NCBI RefSeq assembly: GCF_008801935.1
Contig: NZ_VZOT01000001.1
Coordinates: 248,001 to 312,000 of the forward strand
Direction: 5' to 3'
Source: Comamonas kerstersii
GTDB lineage: Bacteria > Pseudomonadota > Gammaproteobacteria > Burkholderiales > Burkholderiaceae_C
DNA length: 64,000 nt
Shown here piece after piece: positions 53,130 to 62,207 of the stretch (the first letter of the stretch is position 1; each line of letters starts with the position of its first letter). The notes under the pieces are model-generated. The model ran no database searches, was not told where the DNA came from, and saw nothing but the letters and a program-made list of their open reading frames with translations. Both the position numbers and the translations under genes were made by a program.

Positions 53130-54941
53130 TTAATGCAACGGCGGCGTCGCTGCCAGCACTTCGGCCAGCGTGGTCTGCCCCTCCGCCACCCGCAGTACAC
53201 CGGACACCCGCAAAGGCCGCATGCCGTCCTGCACGGCCTGGCGGCGCAGCGTCTCCATGGCCGGACTCTGGTGGATCTGCTGCCGGAGGCTGTCACTGCA
53301 CACCAGCAGCTCATACAACCCCATACGGCCTCTGAAACCGGTCATGCGGCAGGCCTCACAGCCCACAGGGCGGTAAGGCGTGGCCTGACCATTGAACTTC
53401 CACGGATGCATGGCCTGCACCAGCATGTCGGATGAGGTGTCGGGATCTGGCTGCTTGCACTGCGGGCACAGCACGCGCACCAGACGCTGGGCCAGCACGC
53501 CCAGCAGCGTGGCATTGATCAGGTAGGGCGGCACGCCCAGCTCCATCAGGCGGCTCACGGCACTGGGCGCATCGTTGGTGTGCAGCGTAGAAAACACCAG
53601 GTGCCCCGTGAGTGCGGCCTGCACGGCCATTTCTGCCGTGGCGGTGTCACGGACTTCGCCCACCATGATGACGTCCGGGTCCTGGCGCATCAGGGCACGC
53701 AGCCCTTCGGTAAAACCAAAGTCCAGCTGCGGCTGCACCTGAGTCTGGTTAAAAGCCGGCTCAATCATTTCGATGGGGTCTTCCACCGTGCTGACGTTCA
53801 CCTCTTCCGTGGCAACGCGCTTGAGTGTGGAGTACAGCGTGGTGGTCTTGCCCGAGCCTGTGGGGCCGGTCACCAGAATAATGCCGTGGGGCCGCTGCAC
53901 AAGGTCTTCCCAACGCTGCGCGTCATGCGGCATGAAGCCCAGCTGGTCCAGCTGCTTGATGGTGTTGTCCGGGTCAAAAATGCGCATCACCATCTTCTCG
54001 CCAAAGGCGGTGGGCAAGGTGGAAAGACGCATTTCAATTTCTTCACCGCGCGGGTTGCGCGTCTTGATGCGGCCGTCCTGCGGACGGCGCTTTTCCATCA
54101 CATCCATGCGCCCCAGCAGCTTGATGCGCGCCAGCATGGCGTTAAACACACCCATGGGCATGCGGTAGACGCTGTGCAGCACCCCGTCAATGCGAAAGCG
54201 AATCACACCCTGCTCGCGCCGGGGCTCCAGGTGGATGTCGCTGGCGCGCTGGTCAAAGGCGTACTGCCACAGCCAGTCCACCACACGAATCACCCCGGTG
54301 TCATTGGCGTCCAGCTGGCGACTGCTGCGCCCCAGCTCCACCAGCTGTTCAAAGCTGGCAGATGATGCTGCCCCTCCCGCCTTTTGCGCTGCGCGCACCG
54401 AATTGGCCAGCGCAAAAAATTCCTTGGTGTAGTGTGCAATTTCGGCAGGATTGGCCATCACCCGGCGCACGGTCTTGCGCGTCTGGCGCTCGACCTCGGC
54501 CACCCAGCCCTGCACAAAGGGCTCTGCCGTGGCCACCACAATCTCAGCCGCACCCACCTGCACGGGCAGGATGTGGTGCCGCTGCGCATAGGGACCGCTC
54601 ATGGCTTCGCCCACACGGGCCACATCGGCCTTGAGCGGGTCAATACGCAGATAAGACATGCCCGTGCATTGCGCCACAAAGGCTGTGAGCTGCTCCACAT
54701 CCAGCGGCACTCCGTCGCTGCTGCGCGTCACGCCCACACCTGCCAGTCGCACCAGCGGGTGCTGGCTGCTCTCGGCCGTGGAGCAACGGGCACGCACGCG
54801 GCCGGCTTCTGCGGCATCGATGACGCCGTCTTCCTCCAGCCACTGCAGCACCAGACGCCAGTCCAGCGCACGCCCGCTCAAGGGGCCGCCCACAGCACGC
54901 AATGTCAGAGAAGAAGCCGAAGCAGCAACAGAAGTAGTCAT
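53130..54941 (-). CDS. GspE/PulE/PilB family secretion ATPase
   Basis: A 603-residue ATPase of the type II secretion / type IV pilus class. An N-terminal MshEN-like region (residues about 20-160) is followed by SDIHLEPRR (Asp box), Walker A GPTGSGKTTT near residue 352, the Walker B region LRQDPDVIMVGEVRD, and HTNDAPSAVSRL. The zinc-binding CPQC and CEACRMTG are in place. No other type II secretion or pilus gene is adjacent, so its machine is encoded elsewhere. The ATG at 54941 was chosen over a GTG at 54962; neither has a clear binding site. Confidence 0.9.
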   Translation of the reverse strand: MTTSVAASASSLTLRAVGGPLSGRALDWRLVLQWLEEDGVIDAAEAGRVRARCSTAESSQHPLVRLAGVGVTRSSDGVPLDVEQLTAFVAQCTGMSYLRIDPLKADVARVGEAMSGPYAQRHHILPVQVGAAEIVVATAEPFVQGWVAEVERQTRKTVRRVMANPAEIAHYTKEFFALANSVRAAQKAGGAASSASFEQLVELGRSSRQLDANDTGVIRVVDWLWQYAFDQRASDIHLEPRREQGVIRFRIDGVLHSVYRMPMGVFNAMLARIKLLGRMDVMEKRRPQDGRIKTRNPRGEEIEMRLSTLPTAFGEKMVMRIFDPDNTIKQLDQLGFMPHDAQRWEDLVQRPHGIILVTGPTGSGKTTTLYSTLKRVATEEVNVSTVEDPIEMIEPAFNQTQVQPQLDFGFTEGLRALMRQDPDVIMVGEVRDTATAEMAVQAALTGHLVFSTLHTNDAPSAVSRLMELGVPPYLINATLLGVLAQRLVRVLCPQCKQPDPDTSSDMLVQAMHPWKFNGQATPYRPVGCEACRMTGFRGRMGLYELLVCSDSLRQQIHQSPAMETLRRQAVQDGMRPLRVSGVLRVAEGQTTLAEVLAATPPLH

Positions 54942-55000
54942 GGCAGCAAGCACATCAGACACAAAAAGCTAACTGTACTTGCTTGCCCGTATGCTGCCAT

Positions 55001-55786
55001 TTATGCAGCGTCAACCACCGGCTTGAAGACCTTGAGCCACTTGGTGGCAGGCAGGCCCCAGCGGGCCTGAATCGCTTCGGCGCGAACCAGCAGCGCTTCG
55101 CGGTCCAGCATCTGCGGCGTGCGCTGCGCCAGCACAATGGTGTTGCCTTCGCGTGTGGGCTTGAAAGCCCAGACATGGCCCTGACCAAAAGCCTCCGTGA
55201 TCTTGTCCAGGCTGCGCTGATAGCTCGATGCACGGCCAAACAGGTTCACCGTCATGCAGCCTTCGGGCGTGAGCATATTGCGGCAGTCGGCATAGAACTC
55301 GGCGCTGTCCAGCACGGGGGCAGCGGCATTGTGGTCGTACAGGTCCACCTGCAAGGCATCGACTGCACCCTGCCAGCGGGGCTTGAGGATTTCCATGGAG
55401 GCATCGCCCAGCACCACTTCCAGCGACTCGTTATCGGGCGGCAGCTTGAACCAGCTGCGGCAGATATTGACCACCAGCGGGTTGATCTCAATCGCCGCCG
55501 TGTGCATCTTGAGCATTTTGTAGTGGAACTTGGTCAGCGCCGCAGCGCCCAGCCCCAGTTGCACGGCGCGGCGCTCGGCCACGGTGTCCGGGTCCACAAA
55601 CAGCAGCCAGGCCATCATGCGCTGCACGTATTCCAGGTCGATCTCGAACGGTTTTTTCAGGTTCATAGAACCCTGCACCCAGGGTGTGCCCAGATGCAGA
55701 TAGCGCGAAACACCATCGTCCGAGACACTGACCTGGGGCATGTCCTCTTCGGTAAAGGCACTGGATTTTTTCTTGCGTGTTGCCAC
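55001..55786 (-). CDS. Spermidine-synthase-like protein
   Basis: A 261-residue protein with the Rossmann-like fold of polyamine aminopropyltransferases: VQLGLGAAALTKF for the nucleotide-binding loop, AAIEINPLVVNI, VVLGDASMEIL and VDLYDHNAAAP. The usual substrate-binding aspartates are only partly recognisable, so the true reaction is uncertain; many annotated relatives are simply methyltransferase-like. I chose the GTG at 55786, which gives the N-terminus with RKKK; a TTG at 55804 would overlap the glycosylase gene. Confidence 0.78.
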   Translation of the reverse strand: MATRKKKSSAFTEEDMPQVSVSDDGVSRYLHLGTPWVQGSMNLKKPFEIDLEYVQRMMAWLLFVDPDTVAERRAVQLGLGAAALTKFHYKMLKMHTAAIEINPLVVNICRSWFKLPPDNESLEVVLGDASMEILKPRWQGAVDALQVDLYDHNAAAPVLDSAEFYADCRNMLTPEGCMTVNLFGRASSYQRSLDKITEAFGQGHVWAFKPTREGNTIVLAQRTPQMLDREALLVRAEAIQARWGLPATKWLKVFKPVVDAA

Positions 55787-55787
55787 C

Positions 55788-56312
55788 TTAGTGTTCTTTC
55801 TCAAATAGTCCTGCGGCCTGCATCACATCCCGCCAAGCAGTGAGCTTGCGCTCGAAGCTGATGGAGGCATTGGCCGGGCTGGTGGATGGCAGCTTGTGGA
55901 CCGTCAAGCCCAGTCCCTCGAGCTTGCTGGCGTGCTTGTAGCTTTCACCGCCGTTATGGGCCACGGCCTGCAGCAGCGGGCAGCGCGCCTTCAGCGCGGC
56001 AAAGTCATTGACTTGGGGCTGCCGAATCGCACTGTCCAGACTGCCCTGGCGCTCACAGCTGTCATACACATCCCACAGGCCCAGGCCTCGCGCCAGCAGC
56101 CATTCGCAGCGGGCGGCATAGTCCTCGCGCCCGGGCTGCGGATGGGCAGGCCACAGGGCCGCCAGAATGGGCCAGAACTTGTTCTGTGGGTGGGCGTAAT
56201 ACTGCTGCGCCGCCAGCGAAGCCACGCCGGGAAAGCTGCCTAGAATCACCAGCCGCGTGCGCACATCGGCCACCGGCGGCAAGCCTTGCAGACGCTCAGA
56301 TGCATCGTTCAT
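55788..56312 (-). CDS. DNA-deoxyinosine glycosylase (uracil-DNA glycosylase superfamily)
   Basis: A 174-residue base-excision enzyme of the hypoxanthine-DNA glycosylase branch. The motif LVILGSFPGVASLAAQQYYAHPQNKFWP is diagnostic, and LPSTSPAN near the C-terminus is the second active-site loop. It would remove deaminated adenine (hypoxanthine) from DNA. The ATG at 56312 is nearest to the homology. It ends one base before the spermidine-synthase-like gene. Confidence 0.9.
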   Translation of the reverse strand: MNDASERLQGLPPVADVRTRLVILGSFPGVASLAAQQYYAHPQNKFWPILAALWPAHPQPGREDYAARCEWLLARGLGLWDVYDSCERQGSLDSAIRQPQVNDFAALKARCPLLQAVAHNGGESYKHASKLEGLGLTVHKLPSTSPANASISFERKLTAWRDVMQAAGLFEKEH

Positions 56313-56372
56313 GGGCTGGCATTGTGCGGCCAAAGGCATGCTGTCTGCTGTCACTGGAGTTTTTACAAATCT

Positions 56373-56410
56373 ATAGCTGTCAGCGCTTGCTGCATCAGCG
56401 CCAGAGGCCA
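56373..56410. repeat. Shortened form of the 76-bp palindrome
   Basis: ATAGCTGTCAGCGCTTGC is a good left arm. About 15 bases on, a degenerate right arm (ATCAGCGCCAGAGG) follows. The inner part seems to be lost. Confidence 0.5.
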
Positions 56411-56414
56411 AAAA

Positions 56415-57239
56415 CTATCTCAACGCTGACAAACCACGCAGCACAGCACGTGCGTTGTTGCTGGTGGCCTGCGCCAGCGCATCGGCGCTGATGCCACGCA
56501 GCTGCGCCACCTCCTGCGCAATGCGCGGCAGCTCCGCCGGGCTGTTGCGGCCCTGCGGCTGGCCTGCAGCACGCGCCTCGGCCGTGGTGTAGAGCCAGTG
56601 CGGCGGAATGTCTGGCGCATCGGTTTCCATCACGATGCTCTCCAGCGGCAGTGTCGCCGCCAGCTCACGCAACTTGAGCGCGCGGTCATAGGTGACGGCG
56701 CCGCCAAAGCCGAGCTTGAAGCCCAGATCGATAAACGCCTGGGCCTGCTGCAAGCTGCCGTTAAAAGCATGGGCAATGCCGCCCACCACCGGCTTGGCAC
56801 GCAGGTTTTTGAGCAGGCGGTCGCTGCTCTTGCGCACATGCAGTATGACGGGCAAGCCAAACTCGCGCGCCAGCTGGATTTGCTGCTCGTAGAACCAGAT
56901 CTGCCGCTCGGCATCCAGCCCCGGTACAAAAAAGTCCAGGCCGATTTCGCCAACTGCCACCAGGTGCGGGTCGTCCTGCACCTCCACCAGCAGCTCGCGC
57001 AGCACAGCAATATCGCCTTCCTGCGCGTTCGGGGTGTAGAGCGGGTGAATGCCCAGCGCATAGCTGTCGCCATGCCGGTGGGCCAGTGCGATCACCTCGC
57101 GCCAGTGCGCACGGTGCACGGCGGGGATGACTATGTGGCCCACACCCGCAGCCCTAGCCGCTGCACGCACAGCGTCACGGTCGGCGTCAAATTCCGCTGC
57201 GTCGAGGTGGCAATGGGTGTCAATCCAGCTGTGCATCAT
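56415..57239 (-). CDS. TatD family metal-dependent hydrolase
   Basis: A 274-residue TatD-like TIM-barrel nuclease. Metal ligands are IDTHCHLD (residues 6-13), GEIGLDFF near 97, ILHVRKS near 131, HAFNG near 157 and METDAPDIPP near 205. Such enzymes act as DNA 3'-exonucleases or deacylases; the exact role here is not known. Two ATGs lie side by side at 57239 and 57236. Confidence 0.92.
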   Translation of the reverse strand: MMHSWIDTHCHLDAAEFDADRDAVRAAARAAGVGHIVIPAVHRAHWREVIALAHRHGDSYALGIHPLYTPNAQEGDIAVLRELLVEVQDDPHLVAVGEIGLDFFVPGLDAERQIWFYEQQIQLAREFGLPVILHVRKSSDRLLKNLRAKPVVGGIAHAFNGSLQQAQAFIDLGFKLGFGGAVTYDRALKLRELAATLPLESIVMETDAPDIPPHWLYTTAEARAAGQPQGRNSPAELPRIAQEVAQLRGISADALAQATSNNARAVLRGLSALR

Positions 57240-57250
57240 TCATTTTTGAT

Positions 57251-57326
57251 AGCTCTTAGCGCTTGTAAATCAATACTTTCAGATAGAAAAGTATTTGAAA
57301 TGCTTATATATAAAGCGCAAGCAGCT
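57251..57326. repeat. 76-bp imperfect palindrome, copy 5
   Basis: It starts AGCTCTTAGCGCTTGT and ends AAAGCGCAAGCAGCT. The inner part can pair as ATACTTTC with GAAAAGTAT. It lies between lolD and tatD, which are on the same strand. Confidence 0.83.
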
Positions 57327-57334
57327 CTCATTTT

Positions 57335-58015
57335 TCATTCAGACAAGCGCCCGCGCACAATGCGCACCACGCGGTCACACTTGACGGCCAGGCTTTCGTC
57401 GTGCGTGACCATCACAAAAGCCGTGCCGTGGTTGCGTGCCAGCTCCAGCATGAGTTCGAACACGCCATCGGCCGTCGAGCGGTCCAGATTGCCCGTGGGC
57501 TCATCGGCCAGCACACAGGCAGGCTGCGTCACCAGCGCGCGTGCAATGGCCACGCGCTGGCGCTCACCGCCAGAGAGCTCTGCCGGGCGGTGCGCCATGC
57601 GCTCCTTCAGCCCCACGGCTTCGAGCATGCGTGCGGCCTGCGCCAGAGCTTGCTCTTTGGAATCGCGGCGAATGCGCAGCGGCATGGCCACGTTGTCCTG
57701 CGCGCTGAACTCGGGCAGCAGGTGGTGGAACTGGTAGATAAAGCCCAGATGCTGGTTGCGCAGCTCACCCTGCTTGCGAGGGCTGAGCGTGTGCATGGGC
57801 TGCCCCATGAGCTGCACACTGCCCTGCGTGGGCGCATCCAGACCGCCGAGCAGATGCAGCAACGTGCTCTTGCCCGAGCCCGAGGCGCCGACGATGGCCA
57901 GCGTCTCGCCCGCATGCACCTGCAGGTTGACCTCATGCAGCACCTGCACGTTCAGGTGCCCATCTTCAAAGCGCTTGGAGAGATTGCGCGCGTCCAGTAC
58001 GACTTGCTTATTCAT
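57335..58015 (-). CDS. lolD: Lipoprotein-releasing system ATP-binding protein
   Basis: A 226-residue ABC ATPase powering release of lipoproteins from the inner membrane to LolA. Walker [10 protein letters not shown] is at residues 43-51, the Q-loop and LolD motif follow in [14 protein letters not shown], the signature is [15 protein letters not shown], and Walker [13 protein letters not shown]. It overlaps the end of the permease gene by eight bases, so the two are translated together. Confidence 0.95.
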   Translation of the reverse strand: MNKQVVLDARNLSKRFEDGHLNVQVLHEVNLQVHAGETLAIVGASGSGKSTLLHLLGGLDAPTQGSVQLMGQPMHTLSPRKQGELRNQHLGFIYQFHHLLPEFSAQDNVAMPLRIRRDSKEQALAQAARMLEAVGLKERMAHRPAELSGGERQRVAIARALVTQPACVLADEPTGNLDRSTADGVFELMLELARNHGTAFVMVTHDESLAVKCDRVVRIVRGRLSE

Positions 58016-59261
58016 AACGCAGCGCCTCCGCAGGGTTCACGCGGCTGGCGCGCCAGCTGGGGTAAATGGTGGCCACAAAGGCCAGAATCAGAGAAATCAC
58101 GGCAATCGGCACGATGTCGCTGGCCTGTGGCTCGCTGGGCATGGTGCTGATCAGATAGATGTCCTTGGGCAGGAAGGTCGCGCCCAGCGCCTGCTCAATG
58201 GCTGGCACGATGACGTCGATATTGCAGGCCACCAGCAGGCCCAGCGCCAGCCCGGCAAAGGTGCCAATCACGCCCACCATGGCACCTTGCACCATGAAGA
58301 TACCCATGATGGACGCGGGCGAGGCACCCAGCGTGCGCAGAATGGCAATGTCTGCGCGCTTGTCCGTCACCGTCATCACCAGGGTCGAGACCAGATTGAA
58401 GGCCGCCACGGCCACGATCAGGGTCAGGATGATGAACATCATGCGCTTTTCCAGCTGCACGGCGGCAAACCAGGTCTTGTTCTGCTGCGTCCAGTCACGC
58501 AGGTAGAGGAACTCGGTAATCATGCCCGCCAGCTCTCGGGCCACGCGCGGCGCTTCGTGCAGGTCCTTGAGCTTCAGGCGAATGCCTGTTGGCCCTTCCA
58601 GGCGGAAGATGCGCTGCGCATCCTCATGGTGCAGCATGGCCATGGCAGAGTCGTATTCGTAGTGGCCGGAGTCAAACGTGCCCGCCACCGTCATCTGCTT
58701 GAGGCGCGGCACCACACCAGCCGGTGTGACCTGGCCGCTGGGCGCAATCAGCGTCACCTTGTCCCCCACGCTAACGCCCATCTGGCGTGCCAGCTCCTGG
58801 CCGAGCACGATGTTGAAGCTGCCGGGCTGCAGCAGCTGCAGCACATCGGCATTCGTCGCTGCCAGATCGGTCACCTCGCCTTCGCGCGCCGGATCAATGC
58901 CGCGCACGATGGCGCCCTTCATGTCCTCTCCGCGTGCAATCAAGCCCTGCGCTGCCACAAAAGGCGCTGCGCCCACCACCTCCGGGTGCTGCCGTGCCTG
59001 CTGCATGGTGGTGTCTACATCCACCATGGCCTGGCCATTGGGCGCAAAGATTTCGATGTGCGAGACCACGCTGAGCATGCGGTCGCGCACTTCCTTCTGG
59101 AAGCCGTTCATCACACTCAGCACAATGATCAGCGCTGCCACGCCCAGCGCAATGCCGAGCATAGAGACACCGGAAATAAAGGAAATAAAACCATTGCGCC
59201 GTGTGGCGCGGCCTGCGCGGGTGTAGCGCCAGCCCAGAGCGAGTTCGTAGGGAATTTGCAT
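58008..59261 (-). CDS. lolC: Lipoprotein-releasing system permease (LolC/LolE type)
   Basis: A 417-residue inner-membrane permease with four helices: one at about residues 27-50, then a large periplasmic domain, then three near the C-terminus (from about 272). [18 protein letters not shown] and [32 protein letters not shown] are typical. Only one permease gene is present here, so the complex may be a LolF-type homodimer as in many betaproteobacteria. The gene symbol is a compromise between lolC, lolE and lolF. Confidence 0.92.
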   Translation of the reverse strand: MQIPYELALGWRYTRAGRATRRNGFISFISGVSMLGIALGVAALIIVLSVMNGFQKEVRDRMLSVVSHIEIFAPNGQAMVDVDTTMQQARQHPEVVGAAPFVAAQGLIARGEDMKGAIVRGIDPAREGEVTDLAATNADVLQLLQPGSFNIVLGQELARQMGVSVGDKVTLIAPSGQVTPAGVVPRLKQMTVAGTFDSGHYEYDSAMAMLHHEDAQRIFRLEGPTGIRLKLKDLHEAPRVARELAGMITEFLYLRDWTQQNKTWFAAVQLEKRMMFIILTLIVAVAAFNLVSTLVMTVTDKRADIAILRTLGASPASIMGIFMVQGAMVGVIGTFAGLALGLLVACNIDVIVPAIEQALGATFLPKDIYLISTMPSEPQASDIVPIAVISLILAFVATIYPSWRASRVNPAEALRYE

Positions 59262-59349
59262 ACGTGGACGCCATTGTGGCATTGCTCCAAAGGCCAGCAT
59301 GTCAGAAGTCTTCAGCGCAGGCCTTCTGGTTTGGGGACAATACCCGCCT

Positions 59350-60360
59350 ATGTCGTCCCCTGTCCTGCCTGAACTTCCGCTGCCGTTTACCGTGCCTCCC
59401 CGCCCGGCACGTGCCCGCCATCTGCATCTGGTCCTGCCTTACGCCGCGCTGGCACAGGACAGCTGCCAGCTGATCCTGCGGGAGCTGCAACTGCCCCAGC
59501 TCGATCAGCTGCTGGCCCAGCTGGCCCCCAGCCATGTGGACGAAGGCAGCATGGACCAGCTGATTCCGCCCCACGAACGGGCACTGGCCCACCTCTGGGG
59601 GCTGGATGCACAATCCCCCGCCTGGGCAGCGCTGGCACAGGACACGCCCCGCCCCCAGCCCTGCGCCTGGATGACGCTGTGCCACTGGACAGCCGGGGCC
59701 GATCAGATTCGCATGGACGACCCTGCCAGCCTGCCGCTGGACATGGAGGACGCCCAGACCCTGCACACCATTTTGCAGCCCTGGTTTGCAGAAGATGGCC
59801 TGCAGCTGGAGCTAACCAGCCCCGGCCGCTGGCTGGTCAGCGGCGCGCCGCTGCAGAGGCTGGAATCCGCCTCACTGGACCGCGTGCTGCTGCGCGACGT
59901 GAGCCACTGGATGCCGCAAGGCCCGCACCAGCGCACGCTGCAGCGCCTGCACAGCGAAGTGCAGATGCTGCTGTACAACCACCGCTTTAACGCCGAGCGT
60001 GCCGCGCGCGGTTTGCCCCCCATCAACGCCTTCTGGCTGCATGGCGTGGGCCAGCTGGATGCAGAAGCGCTACAGGCAGCGCGCACGCTGCACAGCGTGA
60101 CGCCCGTGCTGTTCGTAGACAGCCTGCGCCAGAGCGCACTGCGCCAGGACTGGCCCGCCTGGAAACAGGCCTGGCTGGCAGCCGAGGCTGGCCCTGTGGC
60201 CCAGACCCTGGCCCATGTGCAGCTGGGCGGCACCGCCACCGTCACTTTCTGCGGAGAGCAGCATGTGCGTAGCTACACCACGCAGCGCCGCAGCTGGCTG
60301 CAAAAAATCAAGAACAAGATCAGCCCCCAGCGCTTTGCTGGATTGCATGAAGCGCTATGA
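59350..60360 (+). CDS. Conserved hypothetical protein upstream of recJ
   Basis: A 336-residue cytoplasmic protein. Relatives in Burkholderiales are often loosely labelled phosphoglycerate mutase or regulatory protein, but I see no mutase motif (no RHGE). Conserved-looking blocks are RARHLHLVLPYA at the start, MTLCHWTAGADQIRMDDP, LQPWFAEDGLQLEL, GRWLVSGAPL, and SEVQMLLYNHRFNAERAARGLPPINAFWLHG. Its stop overlaps the recJ start by four bases (ATGA), implying coupling. The ATG at 59350, after GGGGACA, is preferred to 59299. Confidence 0.75.
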   Translation: MSSPVLPELPLPFTVPPRPARARHLHLVLPYAALAQDSCQLILRELQLPQLDQLLAQLAPSHVDEGSMDQLIPPHERALAHLWGLDAQSPAWAALAQDTPRPQPCAWMTLCHWTAGADQIRMDDPASLPLDMEDAQTLHTILQPWFAEDGLQLELTSPGRWLVSGAPLQRLESASLDRVLLRDVSHWMPQGPHQRTLQRLHSEVQMLLYNHRFNAERAARGLPPINAFWLHGVGQLDAEALQAARTLHSVTPVLFVDSLRQSALRQDWPAWKQAWLAAEAGPVAQTLAHVQLGGTATVTFCGEQHVRSYTTQRRSWLQKIKNKISPQRFAGLHEAL

Positions 60361-62066
60361 AAATCATTGAAAGAGAAATCGCTGAACACAGCGTGCAAGA
60401 CCTGGTACGCGCAGGCGTGAACCCGCTGCTGGCACGCCTGTATGTGGCGCGCGGCGTGCAGTCCTGCGACGAACTGGACACCAGCCTGAGCAAGCTGCTG
60501 CCGCCCTCCGGCCTCAAAGGCATTCATGAAGCGGCGCGCATTCTGGCCGACGCCATCGCCGCGCAGCGCAGCATCTGCATCGTGGCCGACTATGACTGCG
60601 ACGGAGCCACCGCCTGCGCCGTGGGTGTGCGCGGCCTGCGCATGCTGGGCGCCCAGCACGTTACCTACGAAGTGCCAGACCGGATTCAGGACGGCTATGG
60701 TCTGTCCGCCCCCATCGCCCGGCGCGTACATGCCGCCGGGCATGAGGTGCTGGTCACCGTGGACAACGGCATCGGCAGCATCGATGGTGTGGCTGAAGCC
60801 ATGCGGCTGGGCATGACCGTGGTCGTCACCGACCACCACCTGCCCGGCGAGGTGCTGCCCACGCCCCACGCCATGGTCAACCCCAACCAGCCCGGCTGCA
60901 GCTTTGCCAGCAAGCACATGGCCGGGGTAGGCGTCATGTTCTACGTGCTGCTCATGCTGCGTGCCGAACTGCGCGCACGCGGCGTGTTCACGGCGCAGAC
61001 CCAGCCCAAGCTCGATACGCTGCTGCCACTGGTGGCACTGGGCACGGTGGCCGATGTGGTCAGGCTGGACACCAACAACCGCCGTCTTGTTGCACAGGGC
61101 CTGCAGCGCATTCGCAAGGGCCATATGCAGGCCGGCATTCGCGGGCTGTATGAAGCTGCGGGCAAGGAATACTGGCAGGCCACCACTTCGGACTTTGGCT
61201 TTGCGCTCGGCCCGCGCATCAATGCCGCAGGCCGCCTGGCCGACATGACGATTGGCATTGAATGCCTGCTGACGGACGACTACGGCAAGGCGCTGGAACT
61301 GGCCAAGCTGCTCACCCGCATCAACCGCGAGCGCCAGGAGATGGAGTCCGACATGCGCGTGCAGGCCTTTGCACTGGCCGACGAGCTGTTTGAAGATGGC
61401 GTCACGCCGCCTGCGGCCATCAGCGTCTATGACCCGGAGTTCCACGAAGGCGTGGTCGGCATTGTGGCCTCACGCGTCAAGGACCGCCTGCACCGACCCA
61501 CCTTTGTGTTTGCGGCCAGCCAGGCGGAAGGCAAGAGCCATGAACTCAAGGGCTCGGGCCGCTCCATTCCCGGCTTTCACCTGCGCGATGCGCTGGACCT
61601 GGTCGCCAAGCGCCACCCCGGCGTGCTGCTGCGCTTTGGCGGCCATGCCATGGCGGCAGGCTGCACCATTGCGGAAGACAAATTCCACGAATTTGAGCGT
61701 GCGTTCACGCAAGTGGCGCAGGAGTGGCTGGATGCCAAGACACTCACCCGCTGCGTGGAAACCGACGGGCCGCTGGACCCCACCTTCCGCCGTGCCGAGA
61801 TCGTGGAGCAGCTGAATCTGGAAGTCTGGGGCCAGGGCTTTGCGCCACCCACCTTCAGCGAGGATGTGGAAATCCTCTCGCAACGGCTGGTGGCTGAGAA
61901 ACACCTCAAGCTCAAGGTGCGCCACCGTGGCGACGAGGTGGACGGGATCTGGTTTGGCCGCACCGAGCCGCTGCCTGAATGGGTGCACATGGCGTTTCGC
62001 CTGGACATCAACGAGTTCCGCGGTGAGCGCAAGGTGCAGTTTCTGGTCGAAGGTGCGCAAGCATAA
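60357..62066 (+). CDS. recJ: Single-stranded-DNA-specific exonuclease RecJ
   Basis: A 569-residue 5'-3' exonuclease of the DHH phosphoesterase family, acting in RecF-pathway recombination, mismatch and base-excision repair. DYDCDGATA near residue 80, VTVDNGIGS, and VTDHHLPGE (the DHH motif) near residue 160 coordinate metal. LGPRINAAGRLADM lies in the linker, and the DHHA1 domain has HEGVVGIVASRVKDR and FGGHAMAAGCTI. All catalytic residues are present. Confidence 0.96.
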   Translation: MKIIEREIAEHSVQDLVRAGVNPLLARLYVARGVQSCDELDTSLSKLLPPSGLKGIHEAARILADAIAAQRSICIVADYDCDGATACAVGVRGLRMLGAQHVTYEVPDRIQDGYGLSAPIARRVHAAGHEVLVTVDNGIGSIDGVAEAMRLGMTVVVTDHHLPGEVLPTPHAMVNPNQPGCSFASKHMAGVGVMFYVLLMLRAELRARGVFTAQTQPKLDTLLPLVALGTVADVVRLDTNNRRLVAQGLQRIRKGHMQAGIRGLYEAAGKEYWQATTSDFGFALGPRINAAGRLADMTIGIECLLTDDYGKALELAKLLTRINRERQEMESDMRVQAFALADELFEDGVTPPAAISVYDPEFHEGVVGIVASRVKDRLHRPTFVFAASQAEGKSHELKGSGRSIPGFHLRDALDLVAKRHPGVLLRFGGHAMAAGCTIAEDKFHEFERAFTQVAQEWLDAKTLTRCVETDGPLDPTFRRAEIVEQLNLEVWGQGFAPPTFSEDVEILSQRLVAEKHLKLKVRHRGDEVDGIWFGRTEPLPEWVHMAFRLDINEFRGERKVQFLVEGAQA

Positions 62067-62073
62067 AAACAAG

Positions 62074-62149
62074 AGCTGCCAGCGCTGACAAATCAAGCAT
62101 TTCAGATAGTTTTCTATTTGAAGTGCTTGATACATCAGCGCAAGCAGCT
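62074..62149. repeat. 76-bp imperfect palindrome, copy 6
   Basis: Outer arms start AGCTGCCAGCGCTGA and end TCAGCGCAAGCAGCT. The inner arms ATCAAGCA and TGCTTGAT pair perfectly and pairing continues inward, making one long hairpin. It lies between the convergent recJ and chemoreceptor genes. Confidence 0.88.
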
Positions 62150-62152
62150 ATC

Positions 62153-62181
62153 AAAAACAAAGGCCTGCAATGCAGGCCTTT
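62153..62181 (-). terminator. Terminator of the chemoreceptor gene
   Basis: Read on the minus strand, AAAGGCCTGC and GCAGGCCTTT form a 10-bp stem followed by a T-rich run (TTTGTTTTTG). Confidence 0.85.
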
Positions 62182-62207
62182 GCTGTATGCGCTATCTGAG
62201 CACGTAC

